NCBI GenBank assembly: GCA_949738935.1 | Contig: CATJCJ010000305.1 | Location: 1 to 42,702, forward strand | Direction of reading: 5' to 3' | Length of the DNA stretch: 42,702 nt | From: an uncultured Eubacteriales bacterium | Lineage (GTDB): Bacteria > Bacillota > Clostridia > Lachnospirales > CAG-274 | Shown here: piece by piece, positions 10,178-20,109 of the stretch | Numbering within the stretch: position 1 is the stretch's first letter | Layout: every line of letters begins with the position of its first letter | Notes under the pieces: model-generated | The model's database searches: none | What the model was told of the DNA's origin: nothing | What the model saw: only the letters and a program-made list of their open reading frames with translations | Program-made: the position numbers and the translations under genes

Positions 10178-11491
10178 TTATTTCCCAATACAATGGTATA
10201 TGAATCCTAGTTCTTCCATTTCTTTTTTCTCATAGATGTTACGACCATCTAAAACAATTTGTTGTGCCATTGTTTTTTTGATTACTGCCCATGAAGGTAA
10301 CCGAAACTCTTTCCATTCGGTAACTAACATCAGAACGTCTGCATCAAGTACAGCATCATACATATCACGTGCATAATATATAGTGTCCCCTATCCTTCTT
10401 TTACATTCTTCCATGGCAGCGGGATCATATGCCCTGATATTACATCCGGCCTGCTGCAACTTATCTATAAGTACCAGTACTGGAGCTTCACGCATGTCAT
10501 CTGTTTCCGGTTTGAAAGCAAGTCCCCAGATAGCAATTGTTTTATTTTGCAAATCATTGCCAAATAGTTTCTGAAGTTTATCAAATAAAGCACTTTTCTG
10601 TATTTCATTCACTTCCTCTACAGCACGGAGCACACGCATATCATATCCATTTTGCTCTGCAGTCTTTATCAACGCTTTCACATCTTTCGGGAAACAAGAT
10701 CCTCCATATCCTATTCCCGGATAAAGGAATTTACGTCCGATACGAGTATCTGAACCAATACCGCTGCGTACCATATTTACATCGGCTCCTACAAGTTCAC
10801 AAAGATTTGCTATATCGTTCATGAAGCTGATACGGGTAGCGAGCATTGAATTTGCTGCGTATTTAGTCATTTCTGCAGAAGGAATATCCATAAAGATCAC
10901 CCGGAAGTTATTTAATAAGAACGGTTTATAGAGTTTACTCATGAGTTTCTTTGCACGTTCCGACTCTACTCCCACTACCACACGATCCGGACTCATAAAG
11001 TCACTGATGGCATTTCCTTCTTTTAGGAATTCAGGGTTTGAAGCAACGTCAAATTCTATTTTGACTCCTCTTTTATCCAGTTCTTCTTGAATGGCATTAC
11101 GGACTTTCTGAGCTGTCCCTACCGGTACAGTACTTTTGGTAACTACCAGTTTATATTTATTCATATTACGCCCGATTGTATGGGCTACGGCAAGGACGTA
11201 ACTGAGATCAGCACTACCGTCTTCATCGGGAGGTGTACCTACTGCACTAAAAATCACTTCTACATCATTTAAGCAACTTTCCAATGATGTTGTAAATCGC
11301 AATCGTTTTGACTTTGTATTCCGGAGTACCATTTCTTCCAACCCCGGTTCATAAATAGGAATGATACCTTTTTTTAATGTTTCTATTTTTTCACTGTTAG
11401 TATCAACACAAGTTACATCTACACCTATTTCAGCAAAACAAGTTCCTGTAACCAAACCTACATATCCGGTCCCTACAATTGCAATTTTCAT
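10178..11491 (-). CDS. ugd: UDP-glucose 6-dehydrogenase
   Basis: 437 aa; MKIAIVGTGYVGLVTGTCFAEIG, catalytic GIGYGGSCFPKDV, KPETDDMREAP. Confidence 0.96.
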   Translation of the reverse strand: MKIAIVGTGYVGLVTGTCFAEIGVDVTCVDTNSEKIETLKKGIIPIYEPGLEEMVLRNTKSKRLRFTTSLESCLNDVEVIFSAVGTPPDEDGSADLSYVLAVAHTIGRNMNKYKLVVTKSTVPVGTAQKVRNAIQEELDKRGVKIEFDVASNPEFLKEGNAISDFMSPDRVVVGVESERAKKLMSKLYKPFLLNNFRVIFMDIPSAEMTKYAANSMLATRISFMNDIANLCELVGADVNMVRSGIGSDTRIGRKFLYPGIGYGGSCFPKDVKALIKTAEQNGYDMRVLRAVEEVNEIQKSALFDKLQKLFGNDLQNKTIAIWGLAFKPETDDMREAPVLVLIDKLQQAGCNIRAYDPAAMEECKRRIGDTIYYARDMYDAVLDADVLMLVTEWKEFRLPSWAVIKKTMAQQIVLDGRNIYEKKEMEELGFIYHCIGK

Positions 11492-11515
11492 ATTTTGATG
11501 TTTTGTTTGAATGGA

Positions 11516-12070
11516 TTATACGAAATATTCAGCTTCTTGAAAAGTTTTAGCTTGTTTGTCCTTCTCAGACATAATAACTTGAGACTCAGCTATAGGCCAA
11601 TCAATAGCCAATGACGTGTCACAATATAATAAAGATGCTTCTGCTTGTGGAGTATATACATTATCCACTTTGTAAGTAAAAATAGCTTCTTCACTTAACA
11701 CCAAAAAACCATGAGCAAATCCACGTGGAATAAAAAACTGGCGTTTATTTTCTTCGGTTAGTAAAACACTGGCGTGCTTCCCAAATGTAGGTGATGATTT
11801 TCGTAAATCTACTGCTACATCAAGTACTTCTCCTTTTATGACACGTACCAGTTTTGCCTGGCTATATTCCCCTTTTTGATAATGTAAACCACGCAATACA
11901 CCGAATGATGATTTAGATTCATTATCCTGTATAAAATTTACTGGCCCAATGTATTTTTCAAACTCTTCTTTTTTAAAAGCTTCCATAAAATATCCTCTAC
12001 TATCAGAAAATACTTTAGGTTCTATTAACCATACGCCATCAATTTCTGTCTGTATGTAATTCATTATCAA
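11516..12070 (-). CDS. rfbC: dTDP-4-dehydrorhamnose 3,5-epimerase
   Basis: 184 aa; DNESKSSFGVLRGLHYQKG, FIPRGFAHGFLVLSEEA. Confidence 0.94.
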   Translation of the reverse strand: MIMNYIQTEIDGVWLIEPKVFSDSRGYFMEAFKKEEFEKYIGPVNFIQDNESKSSFGVLRGLHYQKGEYSQAKLVRVIKGEVLDVAVDLRKSSPTFGKHASVLLTEENKRQFFIPRGFAHGFLVLSEEAIFTYKVDNVYTPQAEASLLYCDTSLAIDWPIAESQVIMSEKDKQAKTFQEAEYFV

Positions 12071-13491
12071 AAACTTTTGTGAATCTTTAATTGAAACCCC
12101 AAATTATCACCATATATATCTCCAATATCAAAAGCTGTGGAACCGGTAAAGCTCCAACCTCGCCATTTACTTGGAATATATTTAAACTCTGCAAAGGTAG
12201 AAAAATTTTCTAAAATTTCAGGGATTGGTTTAAATGGGGTCCCCCAAGTACGATTGAAGGAAAGCTTTGCACGGTAGGTCCATTCAGAAGTAATATCTCC
12301 ACTCCAACCAAGATGAATCGCTTGTACACGATTATATAAAAATGCTAAATCTCCGTTTTTATTATATATAGGTGAAGTAATTAATGGATTACCTATACTC
12401 ATACCCCAATGTGTCCATCCTGGATACCAACCATTGTTGTAGTAATCATCAGCTCCTCCTGTTTTTTTTATAATAGAATTATCTAATCCATGTAATGGTC
12501 CACTTTGATTAGTAGTCTGGTAATATTCTAAAATAATACCATTAATAGCTTGTGTCTTTAAGTTCTTATATTCTATTCCCCAAAGTCCATCTAATCCATT
12601 TTGCTTTCCCATTCCAGAGAAATCATCATAATAATTTTCTAAATAGATACTAAATGATGTTTCTTTGCAATTGTATGTTAATCTAAAATGCTCACTTCCC
12701 ATATAGTTACCTTGATACCACGATTTATCTCCTTCAGCATTATCACCTCCTCCTTGAGGGATTAATGCATGGATATAATCTTTCCACCCATTACCTAAAT
12801 CACCTTCATCTGATCCTCCTACTTTATATCCTCCAAACTGATCATCTAAACTCATTCCTAAATCAAATTGCCATTTCCCTTGAGGTTTGCCAAAGCGGAA
12901 AAAAAAACTTTTATGATGATATTTTATTTTCTTTGTATAAAAATATTCCTTTCCTACATTCCTTTCTTGGTATTTTGTATCAGTGAACCAACCATATGAG
13001 AGTTCTGCTTTAACCTGAATTTTAGGAGCAATATGTATATAATCAAAGATTCCAATTGATATTTGAGGTAGTGGTCTTGCATTTCCTGACCATGTTAATC
13101 CTCCACTACTTAGTTGTTGATTTAGTAACGGAGAGTCCATTTCTCTGCTTCCTATCCATAAGCCAATCCATTTATAGCGAATATCAGCATAGGCTTGTTG
13201 TATAATAAAGGTTGAGGTAAAACCTGTTGCTGCAACGATATCAATTCCTCCTTTTAGTTGCCAAGCATGGGTTGTGTTCTTATAAAATGCCCCCCCTCTA
13301 ATATAGGTATTATTATTAATAGAAGATACCCCATGTGTATTGCTTACTTGCCATAAAGGAGTATTTTTACCAGCATGAACAGTTGCACCATACTCTGCAA
13401 ATGTACTAAAATTTTGGGCATATACGTAATCTCCTACTATTAGAAGGATTAAAAAAGAAAAAGTTATATATTTATTAGAGCTACTACACAT
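12067..13491 (-). CDS. Capsule assembly Wzi family outer-membrane protein
   Basis: 474 aa with signal peptide, alternating beta-barrel pattern, position in a polysaccharide cluster, RFGKPQGKWQFDLGMSLDDQFGGY. Confidence 0.75.
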   Translation of the reverse strand: MCSSSNKYITFSFLILLIVGDYVYAQNFSTFAEYGATVHAGKNTPLWQVSNTHGVSSINNNTYIRGGAFYKNTTHAWQLKGGIDIVAATGFTSTFIIQQAYADIRYKWIGLWIGSREMDSPLLNQQLSSGGLTWSGNARPLPQISIGIFDYIHIAPKIQVKAELSYGWFTDTKYQERNVGKEYFYTKKIKYHHKSFFFRFGKPQGKWQFDLGMSLDDQFGGYKVGGSDEGDLGNGWKDYIHALIPQGGGDNAEGDKSWYQGNYMGSEHFRLTYNCKETSFSIYLENYYDDFSGMGKQNGLDGLWGIEYKNLKTQAINGIILEYYQTTNQSGPLHGLDNSIIKKTGGADDYYNNGWYPGWTHWGMSIGNPLITSPIYNKNGDLAFLYNRVQAIHLGWSGDITSEWTYRAKLSFNRTWGTPFKPIPEILENFSTFAEFKYIPSKWRGWSFTGSTAFDIGDIYGDNLGFQLKIHKSF

Positions 13492-13494
13492 TAA

Positions 13495-14136
13495 TTATCG
13501 TTTTATCATTACTCCAATAGTACGAAGCATTATTTTTATATCCAAGAAAAGTGACCAATGTTGAATATACCATATGTCATAATTAACGCGCATCTTTACT
13601 CTTTCAATATTTCTTTCTCCACGAAGACCGTTTACTTGTGCCCATCCTGTAATTCCAGGTTTTACAGCATAACGTAAATAATAAGTGTCAATAGCATTCA
13701 TATATTCTTCGTCATGCACTAACATATGTGGCCTTGGACCAATAATTGACATATCTCCTTTTAGAACATTCCAAAATTGGGGTAATTCATCAATACTTGT
13801 CATTCGAAGGAAATTACCTAATAAATATCTGTTCTGATTAGGATCTACAAATTCATCTGATTTATTTTGAGCATCCATTGTCCTAAATTTATAACATGTG
13901 AATATTTTTCCATTTTTTCCAGTCCTTTTTTGACTAAAAAAAATAGGTCCGGGCATCCAAATTTTAATACAACTCCCTATAATTATATATATCCATGGAA
14001 AAAATATCACCAGGACTATCAAAGCAGCTATAATATCAAAAAAACGTTTTATCATTCTGCAACTATTCCGCGTAAGCGGAGTATTATTTAATAGAATATG
14101 TGTATTCATTTGTAGATATAACGTATCTATATTCAT
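13495..14136 (-). CDS. Undecaprenyl-phosphate sugar phosphotransferase (bacterial sugar transferase)
   Basis: 213 aa; KRFFDIIAAL, FRTMD, SIDELPQFWNVLKGDMSIIGPRP, KPGITGWAQVNGLRGE. Confidence 0.93.
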   Translation of the reverse strand: MNIDTLYLQMNTHILLNNTPLTRNSCRMIKRFFDIIAALIVLVIFFPWIYIIIGSCIKIWMPGPIFFSQKRTGKNGKIFTCYKFRTMDAQNKSDEFVDPNQNRYLLGNFLRMTSIDELPQFWNVLKGDMSIIGPRPHMLVHDEEYMNAIDTYYLRYAVKPGITGWAQVNGLRGERNIERVKMRVNYDIWYIQHWSLFLDIKIMLRTIGVMIKR

Positions 14137-14147
14137 TATATTGTTTT

Positions 14148-15239
14148 TTATACTAATGAATCATAAATATCTTTCGTTTGTTTGGATATACAATCCCAAT
14201 TATATAGCGTCATATTATATATACGAGAAGAGTGTTTCAGTTTTAATTTTGCTTCTAATTTATTTTTTAGGTCTTGTGAATCTCCACACTTAAAATAACA
14301 TGTAGTGGGTAAATCTACTTCTATATTGGCTGGGATATCACTTACTAACACATCACAGTTTAAATTCATAGCTTCTAACAGAGATATTGGAAGTCCTTCG
14401 TGATACGATGGTAAGACAAATAAACGTGCATAGTTATATAACTGAGCCAGCTTATCTTTTTGTATAAAACCTGTTAATACAACATTCTGTTCTTGGGCCA
14501 TTTTTTTTAATAATAGAGAATATTGATCTTCATGGTCTGCATCACCTGCAATCACCAATTTTATATTTTTATTCTCGAGTTTTTTGTATACGTCCAATAA
14601 TAAATCAAATCCTTTTTCTTTGACGAAACGTCCGACGGCCAAAATATAAGTATACTTTTCTAATCCTAACTGTGTAAGATAGTTATCATTTAACTGCGGA
14701 TATGTGAGGTTTACTCCGTTATACACAAGAGAAATGTTCTTCTGCATAGGATATTTTTTGTGAATTAGTTCATGAATATGTTTGGATATAACAATTACAT
14801 GATTAGCATATTTTACCCCCCATTTTTCTCCAAGTCTTAAAATTATTTTAGAAAACCTTCCCCATTTTTTTCGATCATAATCAGGACCGTGATGTGTCAT
14901 TACGGCTTTCATTCCTAATAATCTAACAATTGGTATTATTAGAGATGGGCCAACTGCATGGATGTGTACAATATCTGCATGAATTTTACGTGCATAAAGT
15001 ACTGCAATAAATGTATGTGTAAAAGCTTCTAAATGTTTTCCTGATAGAGTTAGAATGTCTTTAATAACCACCCCTTTATAATTATATACCTCATTCTTCA
15101 TTGACACATATTGAGGTCTACGTACAATGATGACTTGATGTTTGTCATCTACAATACGTGGAAACAATTCTTCGCAATGTGTTTCTATTCCTCCCTGAAT
15201 TTCAGGTATTCCTCTTGTACCAGTAACTACTATTTTCAT
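14148..15239 (-). CDS. Glycosyltransferase family 4-like
   Basis: MKIVVTGTRGIPEIQGGIETHCEELFPRI; YNGVN; VGRFVKEKGFDLLLD; LPSYHEGLPISLLEAM. Tracked ORF starts at 15287, but ATG 15239 forms an ATGA overlap with the upstream stop. Confidence 0.88.
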   Translation of the reverse strand: MKIVVTGTRGIPEIQGGIETHCEELFPRIVDDKHQVIIVRRPQYVSMKNEVYNYKGVVIKDILTLSGKHLEAFTHTFIAVLYARKIHADIVHIHAVGPSLIIPIVRLLGMKAVMTHHGPDYDRKKWGRFSKIILRLGEKWGVKYANHVIVISKHIHELIHKKYPMQKNISLVYNGVNLTYPQLNDNYLTQLGLEKYTYILAVGRFVKEKGFDLLLDVYKKLENKNIKLVIAGDADHEDQYSLLLKKMAQEQNVVLTGFIQKDKLAQLYNYARLFVLPSYHEGLPISLLEAMNLNCDVLVSDIPANIEVDLPTTCYFKCGDSQDLKNKLEAKLKLKHSSRIYNMTLYNWDCISKQTKDIYDSLV

Positions 15240-16255
15240 TTTTTGTTTAATTCTATTGAAATGGGCTTTCCTATTATGACATTCCATTTATTACGAACAA
15301 CCCATTGTAGTGGATAATAAATATATTTTTTCATTACAGGTGAAGCTGTACCTACCATCCAGCATTTTTTGGGGCAGTTTTTTACTTTCTGTCGAACCTT
15401 TTGAGCTTGTTCACTTTGCCATATTTCGTTAAAATTAGTTACTTTTTTAATGTTACCCATGCTTTCTTTCCAAATTTTTTCCTCAAGTCCATTACATGGG
15501 TAAACTTCTCCATATGGGTCAACAAAAAAATTTACTAATCCCGCTTCACAAGGGAGAAGTCTAGGATTATCTTGGATGTAGTTAATTAATCCCATATTAA
15601 AATAAGCTCTAAACCAAGATTTGGGATGTTTTTCTTTTAATTGCCATTTTATTAAGGTTTCGAAATCATTGCATACTTCTTTTTTGTTTATTATGTAATT
15701 ATCTTCTTTATGAAAATAATAAGAATTATGGAATGCAGCTGTAGCAAATTCCATACCTAATGATTTAGAAAGTTGATAAAGTGACAACATATCTGCTGAA
15801 TTATGGTTAGATACTGTAATACCAAATCCAATATCTTTTATTCCCATTTCTTTCAATTGTAGTAAAGTACGTAAACCTTTATCAAATCCTCCTGTACGCC
15901 CACGAAGATTGTCGTTCTTCTGTGATAATCCTTCAATACTTATACGTATTCCTATTTTAGGGAAGCGTTTCGCCATTTTCAGTATACGATCTTCAAACCA
16001 ACCTGATGTTGAAATAACAACTCTTTGAGATTTCCGAAAACATATTTTTATAATTTCTTCTAAGTCTTCTCGTATAAAAGGTTCTCCTCCTGTAATATTT
16101 ATAAATTTTACAGAAGGCAGTTTTTCTATTTCTGCAAGAGTAATTTCTTTATCTTTTAATGTTGGGTATTTCCAAATATTACACATTTGACATTGCATAG
16201 GACATCGATAGGTAACAATGATGCACATATCCGTAGGATTAGGTATAGTAGCCAT
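15236..16255 (-). CDS. Radical SAM protein with SPASM-like C-terminal cysteines
   Basis: CPMQCQMC (CxxxCxxC), NITGGEPFIREDLEEI; C-terminal CEAG...YPCNGLE...CPKKCW. Confidence 0.88.
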   Translation of the reverse strand: MATIPNPTDMCIIVTYRCPMQCQMCNIWKYPTLKDKEITLAEIEKLPSVKFINITGGEPFIREDLEEIIKICFRKSQRVVISTSGWFEDRILKMAKRFPKIGIRISIEGLSQKNDNLRGRTGGFDKGLRTLLQLKEMGIKDIGFGITVSNHNSADMLSLYQLSKSLGMEFATAAFHNSYYFHKEDNYIINKKEVCNDFETLIKWQLKEKHPKSWFRAYFNMGLINYIQDNPRLLPCEAGLVNFFVDPYGEVYPCNGLEEKIWKESMGNIKKVTNFNEIWQSEQAQKVRQKVKNCPKKCWMVGTASPVMKKYIYYPLQWVVRNKWNVIIGKPISIELNKK

Positions 16256-16380
16256 TTCTTTACTTTCTTTTGTTAGTCACTTATTAAATTGTTATTTTAA
16301 TCTAAACGTAAAAAAACGATAAAAATTATATTATTCATATGAAATTTTGCATAAATATATATTTAGTAGACTTTTGATTT

Positions 16381-16476
16381 CTGTAAGTATCCGATAAGGT
16401 GCACTGTATCAAATGGTTATATACTCGAAGCGGGAGATGCAGACATTTAGTATAGTGCACTTTATCGGATACTTAC
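16381..16476. repeat. 94-96 bp inverted-repeat element (MITE-like or structured RNA)
   Basis: GTAAGTATCCGATAAGGTGCACT (16383-16405) vs AGTGCACTTTATCGGATACTTAC (16454-16476), 22/23 complementary; flanked by GATTT at 16376-16380 and 16477-16481. Confidence 0.7.
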
Positions 16477-16554
16477 GATTTATCAAAGAATATCAAAAGT
16501 TAATTCATTACATATCAGGAAATAAATTTATTTTTAAAGGATGAGTAAGTTAAT

Positions 16555-17754
16555 TTATGATTCAAATTCATTTAAATAATCATTTGAAATTATGTCCCAA
16601 CTATATTTTTGTTCTATACAATTTCGTGCTTGCAGACTTTGAAACTTTTGTTTTTTTTCATCTAGAATAAAGGATATTTTTTTCAAAAAATCTGTTTCAT
16701 CTTCATAACATATACATCCGGATTTACCACTGTTAGGTAATTGTAAGCCTGATTTTGCACTAACTAAGACAGGAGTACCTGCAGACATTGCTTCTAAAAT
16801 AACTAGGCTAAACCCTTCTAAAGTAGAAGGAAAAATAAATGCTTTTGCTATGTTGTAGTATTCATTCAATTTTTTACCAGGTTGCAATTCTCCTACATAA
16901 ACAACTTGTTTACTAATATTATTGGTAAGAGAGAAACTATCTATAGCAGCTTTATAATTAGCTTCGATGATTCCACCTGCATATAAATAAATAATATCTT
17001 GATTTTCTTTCATTAATGGTAATAATAATTTAATAGCGGTGAGTTGATTCTTCCGTTCGCATACAGAACCCGCTTGAAAAAGTACATATTTATTTTCTAT
17101 ATTCAATTTTTTTAATATATTTTCTTTCTCAGTTTTTTCTAATGGATAGTATATATTTGTATTCACTCCATTTGCAATTAAATTTATTTTATTAGGATCA
17201 ATATTGAATTGTTGAGTAAGATGTTCTTGTGTTTTTTTATTTAAAACAAAGACTTTATCTGCATGCTGACAACAATAGATTTCTTGAAAATAGCGCTTAT
17301 ATACTATGTTCTTAATTTGCTCCCATTGTCCTTGCCAAATATAGCTGTGGTTTGTATATACAATAGTAATTCTTTTGCGTATTTTAGTTGAAGTTAATTT
17401 TAAGAAAAAATATAGATTATATTGGTTGTGAAAATGTAATATAATATTCTCTGATTGTTTAGAAAGCAACCGATGTAACTTATAAGTTAGCGATATAGAA
17501 TATAATACACGTTTTATTTTATGAATAATCCCCAGTTTTATATCTGTGGAAGTGAAAAAATGAGGAATATATGTTTCAATGATAGGTAAAGAAGTAATAT
17601 CTCTATTTTTATCTTTAATATCTATAATAGTAACATCGAGTTTTAACCTTAACATAGATTTTGTTAACTCTTCTACTACTATTTCTGTGGCTGCTCCCAT
17701 TTTCGCTGGAATGGAAGTGTATCCTGTTGCAACCTCAAATATTTTCATAATCAC
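16555..17754 (-). CDS. Glycosyltransferase family 4-like
   Basis: 399 aa; INLIANGVNTNIYYP, FQAGSVCERKNQLTAI, AFIFPSTLEGFSLVILEAMSAGTPVL. Confidence 0.87.
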   Translation of the reverse strand: MIMKIFEVATGYTSIPAKMGAATEIVVEELTKSMLRLKLDVTIIDIKDKNRDITSLPIIETYIPHFFTSTDIKLGIIHKIKRVLYSISLTYKLHRLLSKQSENIILHFHNQYNLYFFLKLTSTKIRKRITIVYTNHSYIWQGQWEQIKNIVYKRYFQEIYCCQHADKVFVLNKKTQEHLTQQFNIDPNKINLIANGVNTNIYYPLEKTEKENILKKLNIENKYVLFQAGSVCERKNQLTAIKLLLPLMKENQDIIYLYAGGIIEANYKAAIDSFSLTNNISKQVVYVGELQPGKKLNEYYNIAKAFIFPSTLEGFSLVILEAMSAGTPVLVSAKSGLQLPNSGKSGCICYEDETDFLKKISFILDEKKQKFQSLQARNCIEQKYSWDIISNDYLNEFES

Positions 17755-18964
17755 TAATAGCTTTATTGTATATATTCATTAATGTTTGATAATGTGTTTC
17801 AGAATTAAAATGTTTATTAGCAAATTCTTTAGCATTAATTGAAATCTCCTTATATTCTTCTTTTGATAAAGATAAAGCAACATTAATAATTCTTTCTAAA
17901 TCCTTTTTGTCGAAAGCTTTAAAAATAAAACCTGTTTTACCATCATTTATTATTTCAGGGATACCGCCTATTTTTGAACCTATAACAGGCTTTCCATATG
18001 TATAGGATTCTATGATTGTTAAGGGATTGTTTTCTGCACATTCTGAAGGTACGACTATAAATGATGCTTTTTCAATTTGATTATAAAGTTCTTTACCAGA
18101 TATAAATCCTAAAAAACAGACATTTTTAGGTGCTGTTTGTTTTAATATATTAAGTAAAGGTCCAATTCCTGCTATTTTGAGCTGAATATGTGGTAAGTTT
18201 TTCATGACTTCAACTAATGTACTAATTCCTTTTTCAGCTGTAATACGTCCATAGTAAAATAAATAATTTCCTTTGTCATAAGATCTATTTTGTTCAAAAT
18301 CAGGTAAGAAGTTGTAAAGAACAACACCTTTGTCTTCAAAATAAGAATGCCGAAGAGCATGCATCTTTTTAAAGTTTTCACTTAAGAAAATATATTGAGA
18401 AATATAAGCATTATAATTAAATATATATTCTTTATGAAACATTTCCATAGCACACATAACACTATTTATATAATCATCTTGATAGCACCGATGAAATGCA
18501 CAATTTAAAAACAATGTTTTAGGACACTTTTTACACCAATTACCTCGTAAATCAAAATATGATGATGGACAAATGAAACGAGTATCATGCATTGTAATGA
18601 CAATAGGTATATGATACTTTTTTAAGACTGGAAGAATGGATAAGGAAATTCCGTTAAATAAATTATGAATGTGGGCAATGTCTGGCCTTTCTTGCTTTAG
18701 AAGTTTATCTAGTTGTGATGCAGCATTTTTATTCATAAAAAAGCGAGGAATACTTTTTATTTTTTTCCAGACTCCATTTAAATTTCGTATTTCTGGTGCG
18801 TTTACAAAATAATCATCATATTGAGATGATAGATTATTGGGATGTTTGGTACAAAATGGAACAACTTGATGAGAATGATTTTCCAGCAATTTTATTGTAT
18901 TAAAGAAGACGCTATCAGCTCCGCCTTTTATATAATAATATTTATTGATTAGGAGAATTTTCAT
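17735..18964 (-). CDS. Glycosyltransferase family 4-like
   Basis: 409 aa; MKILLINKYYYIKGGADSVFFNT, YYGRITAEKGISTLVEV, VPSECAENNPLTIIESYTYGKPVIGS. Confidence 0.88.
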   Translation of the reverse strand: MKILLINKYYYIKGGADSVFFNTIKLLENHSHQVVPFCTKHPNNLSSQYDDYFVNAPEIRNLNGVWKKIKSIPRFFMNKNAASQLDKLLKQERPDIAHIHNLFNGISLSILPVLKKYHIPIVITMHDTRFICPSSYFDLRGNWCKKCPKTLFLNCAFHRCYQDDYINSVMCAMEMFHKEYIFNYNAYISQYIFLSENFKKMHALRHSYFEDKGVVLYNFLPDFEQNRSYDKGNYLFYYGRITAEKGISTLVEVMKNLPHIQLKIAGIGPLLNILKQTAPKNVCFLGFISGKELYNQIEKASFIVVPSECAENNPLTIIESYTYGKPVIGSKIGGIPEIINDGKTGFIFKAFDKKDLERIINVALSLSKEEYKEISINAKEFANKHFNSETHYQTLMNIYNKAISDYENI

Positions 18965-18987
18965 ATTTTATTCTATTAATAAAAAGA

Positions 18988-20100
18988 TTATTTACTTATT
19001 GCACTTTCAATAAATATTTTAATAATTTTATTTGCTACATTTTCGGTGGATAGCGTATTTCTTATTTTTAAACAATTATTTTTATAGGTGTTATCTTTAA
19101 CTATTTGTTCCAAGTCTTTATGATCCCATTGCTCTTTAGCTATTCCTAACTTATTTTTATTAATATAGTTAGCCAATGCAGGAATTGTGTTTGTTAATAT
19201 AGGAGTTCCTGATACAATTGCCTCTGGTATTGATACCATGTTTAAATCATTTCTGGTATCTATTAAAGAAGCGTAGGACTCTGATAAATATTTATTTAAT
19301 TGTTCATGACTCAAGAATCCTAGAAATACAACATTCTTATTTATATTTAAGTCTGAAACTAATTTTTGTAGCTCGTTTTTTAAAGGGCCACGTCCAGCTA
19401 TTAATAATATAAAATCAGAATATTCTTTTTGGCTTATGAAACGATGAAACTTGTATATAATACTATTTATATTTTTGCGATATATTAGCTGTCCAATAGT
19501 AATAAATTGTCTCGCTTTATAATCTGATAATTGAAATTTATGTATATTTATTCCATGATCGATAGGAACCTTTGAAATTTTATCTTTAGGTATATATTGG
19601 GAAATAAATGTGATTGCATTGTCCGAACGTCCTATTACTATTCTTATATGCCTAAAGAATAGAGGAACAATAACAGAATGCCATAAACGGGAAGGAACTG
19701 TGAACCATTTTTTTTGATGAGCAACTAATTCATGCCATATTATTGTTTTAGAAGGTGCGACTATTGCTGCAAAAAGTGAGTGAAAACCGAATATTTCGCT
19801 TGATAATATCATATCAAATTGCGAGGCATTTTTCTTTAGAAAAAGATACATTTCAATAGAAAAAGGTAAGGGGGATGGTAATATCTTTGCAAGATTATTT
19901 TTGAAAAATAATATTTCGAAATCATATACTTCATTTTCTGTTGGCTTGTAATCATCGATGGCTAATAACGTGATATTATGTCCTAAAGATTGAAATCCAA
20001 GGCACATATTATAAATCATAGTGTCTTTAATAGTATCAACTTTCGGTAATTTGTTTCCATCACCAGAAAAGAGTATAGGATTGATGATTAGTATTTTCAT
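18988..20100 (-). CDS. Glycosyltransferase family 4-like
   Basis: 370 aa; IGQLIYRKNINSII, LLIAGRGPLKNELQKL, VVFLGFLSHEQLNKYL, SIPEAIVSGTPILT. Confidence 0.82.
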   Translation of the reverse strand: MKILIINPILFSGDGNKLPKVDTIKDTMIYNMCLGFQSLGHNITLLAIDDYKPTENEVYDFEILFFKNNLAKILPSPLPFSIEMYLFLKKNASQFDMILSSEIFGFHSLFAAIVAPSKTIIWHELVAHQKKWFTVPSRLWHSVIVPLFFRHIRIVIGRSDNAITFISQYIPKDKISKVPIDHGINIHKFQLSDYKARQFITIGQLIYRKNINSIIYKFHRFISQKEYSDFILLIAGRGPLKNELQKLVSDLNINKNVVFLGFLSHEQLNKYLSESYASLIDTRNDLNMVSIPEAIVSGTPILTNTIPALANYINKNKLGIAKEQWDHKDLEQIVKDNTYKNNCLKIRNTLSTENVANKIIKIFIESAISK

Positions 20101-20109
20101 GTTATTTAG

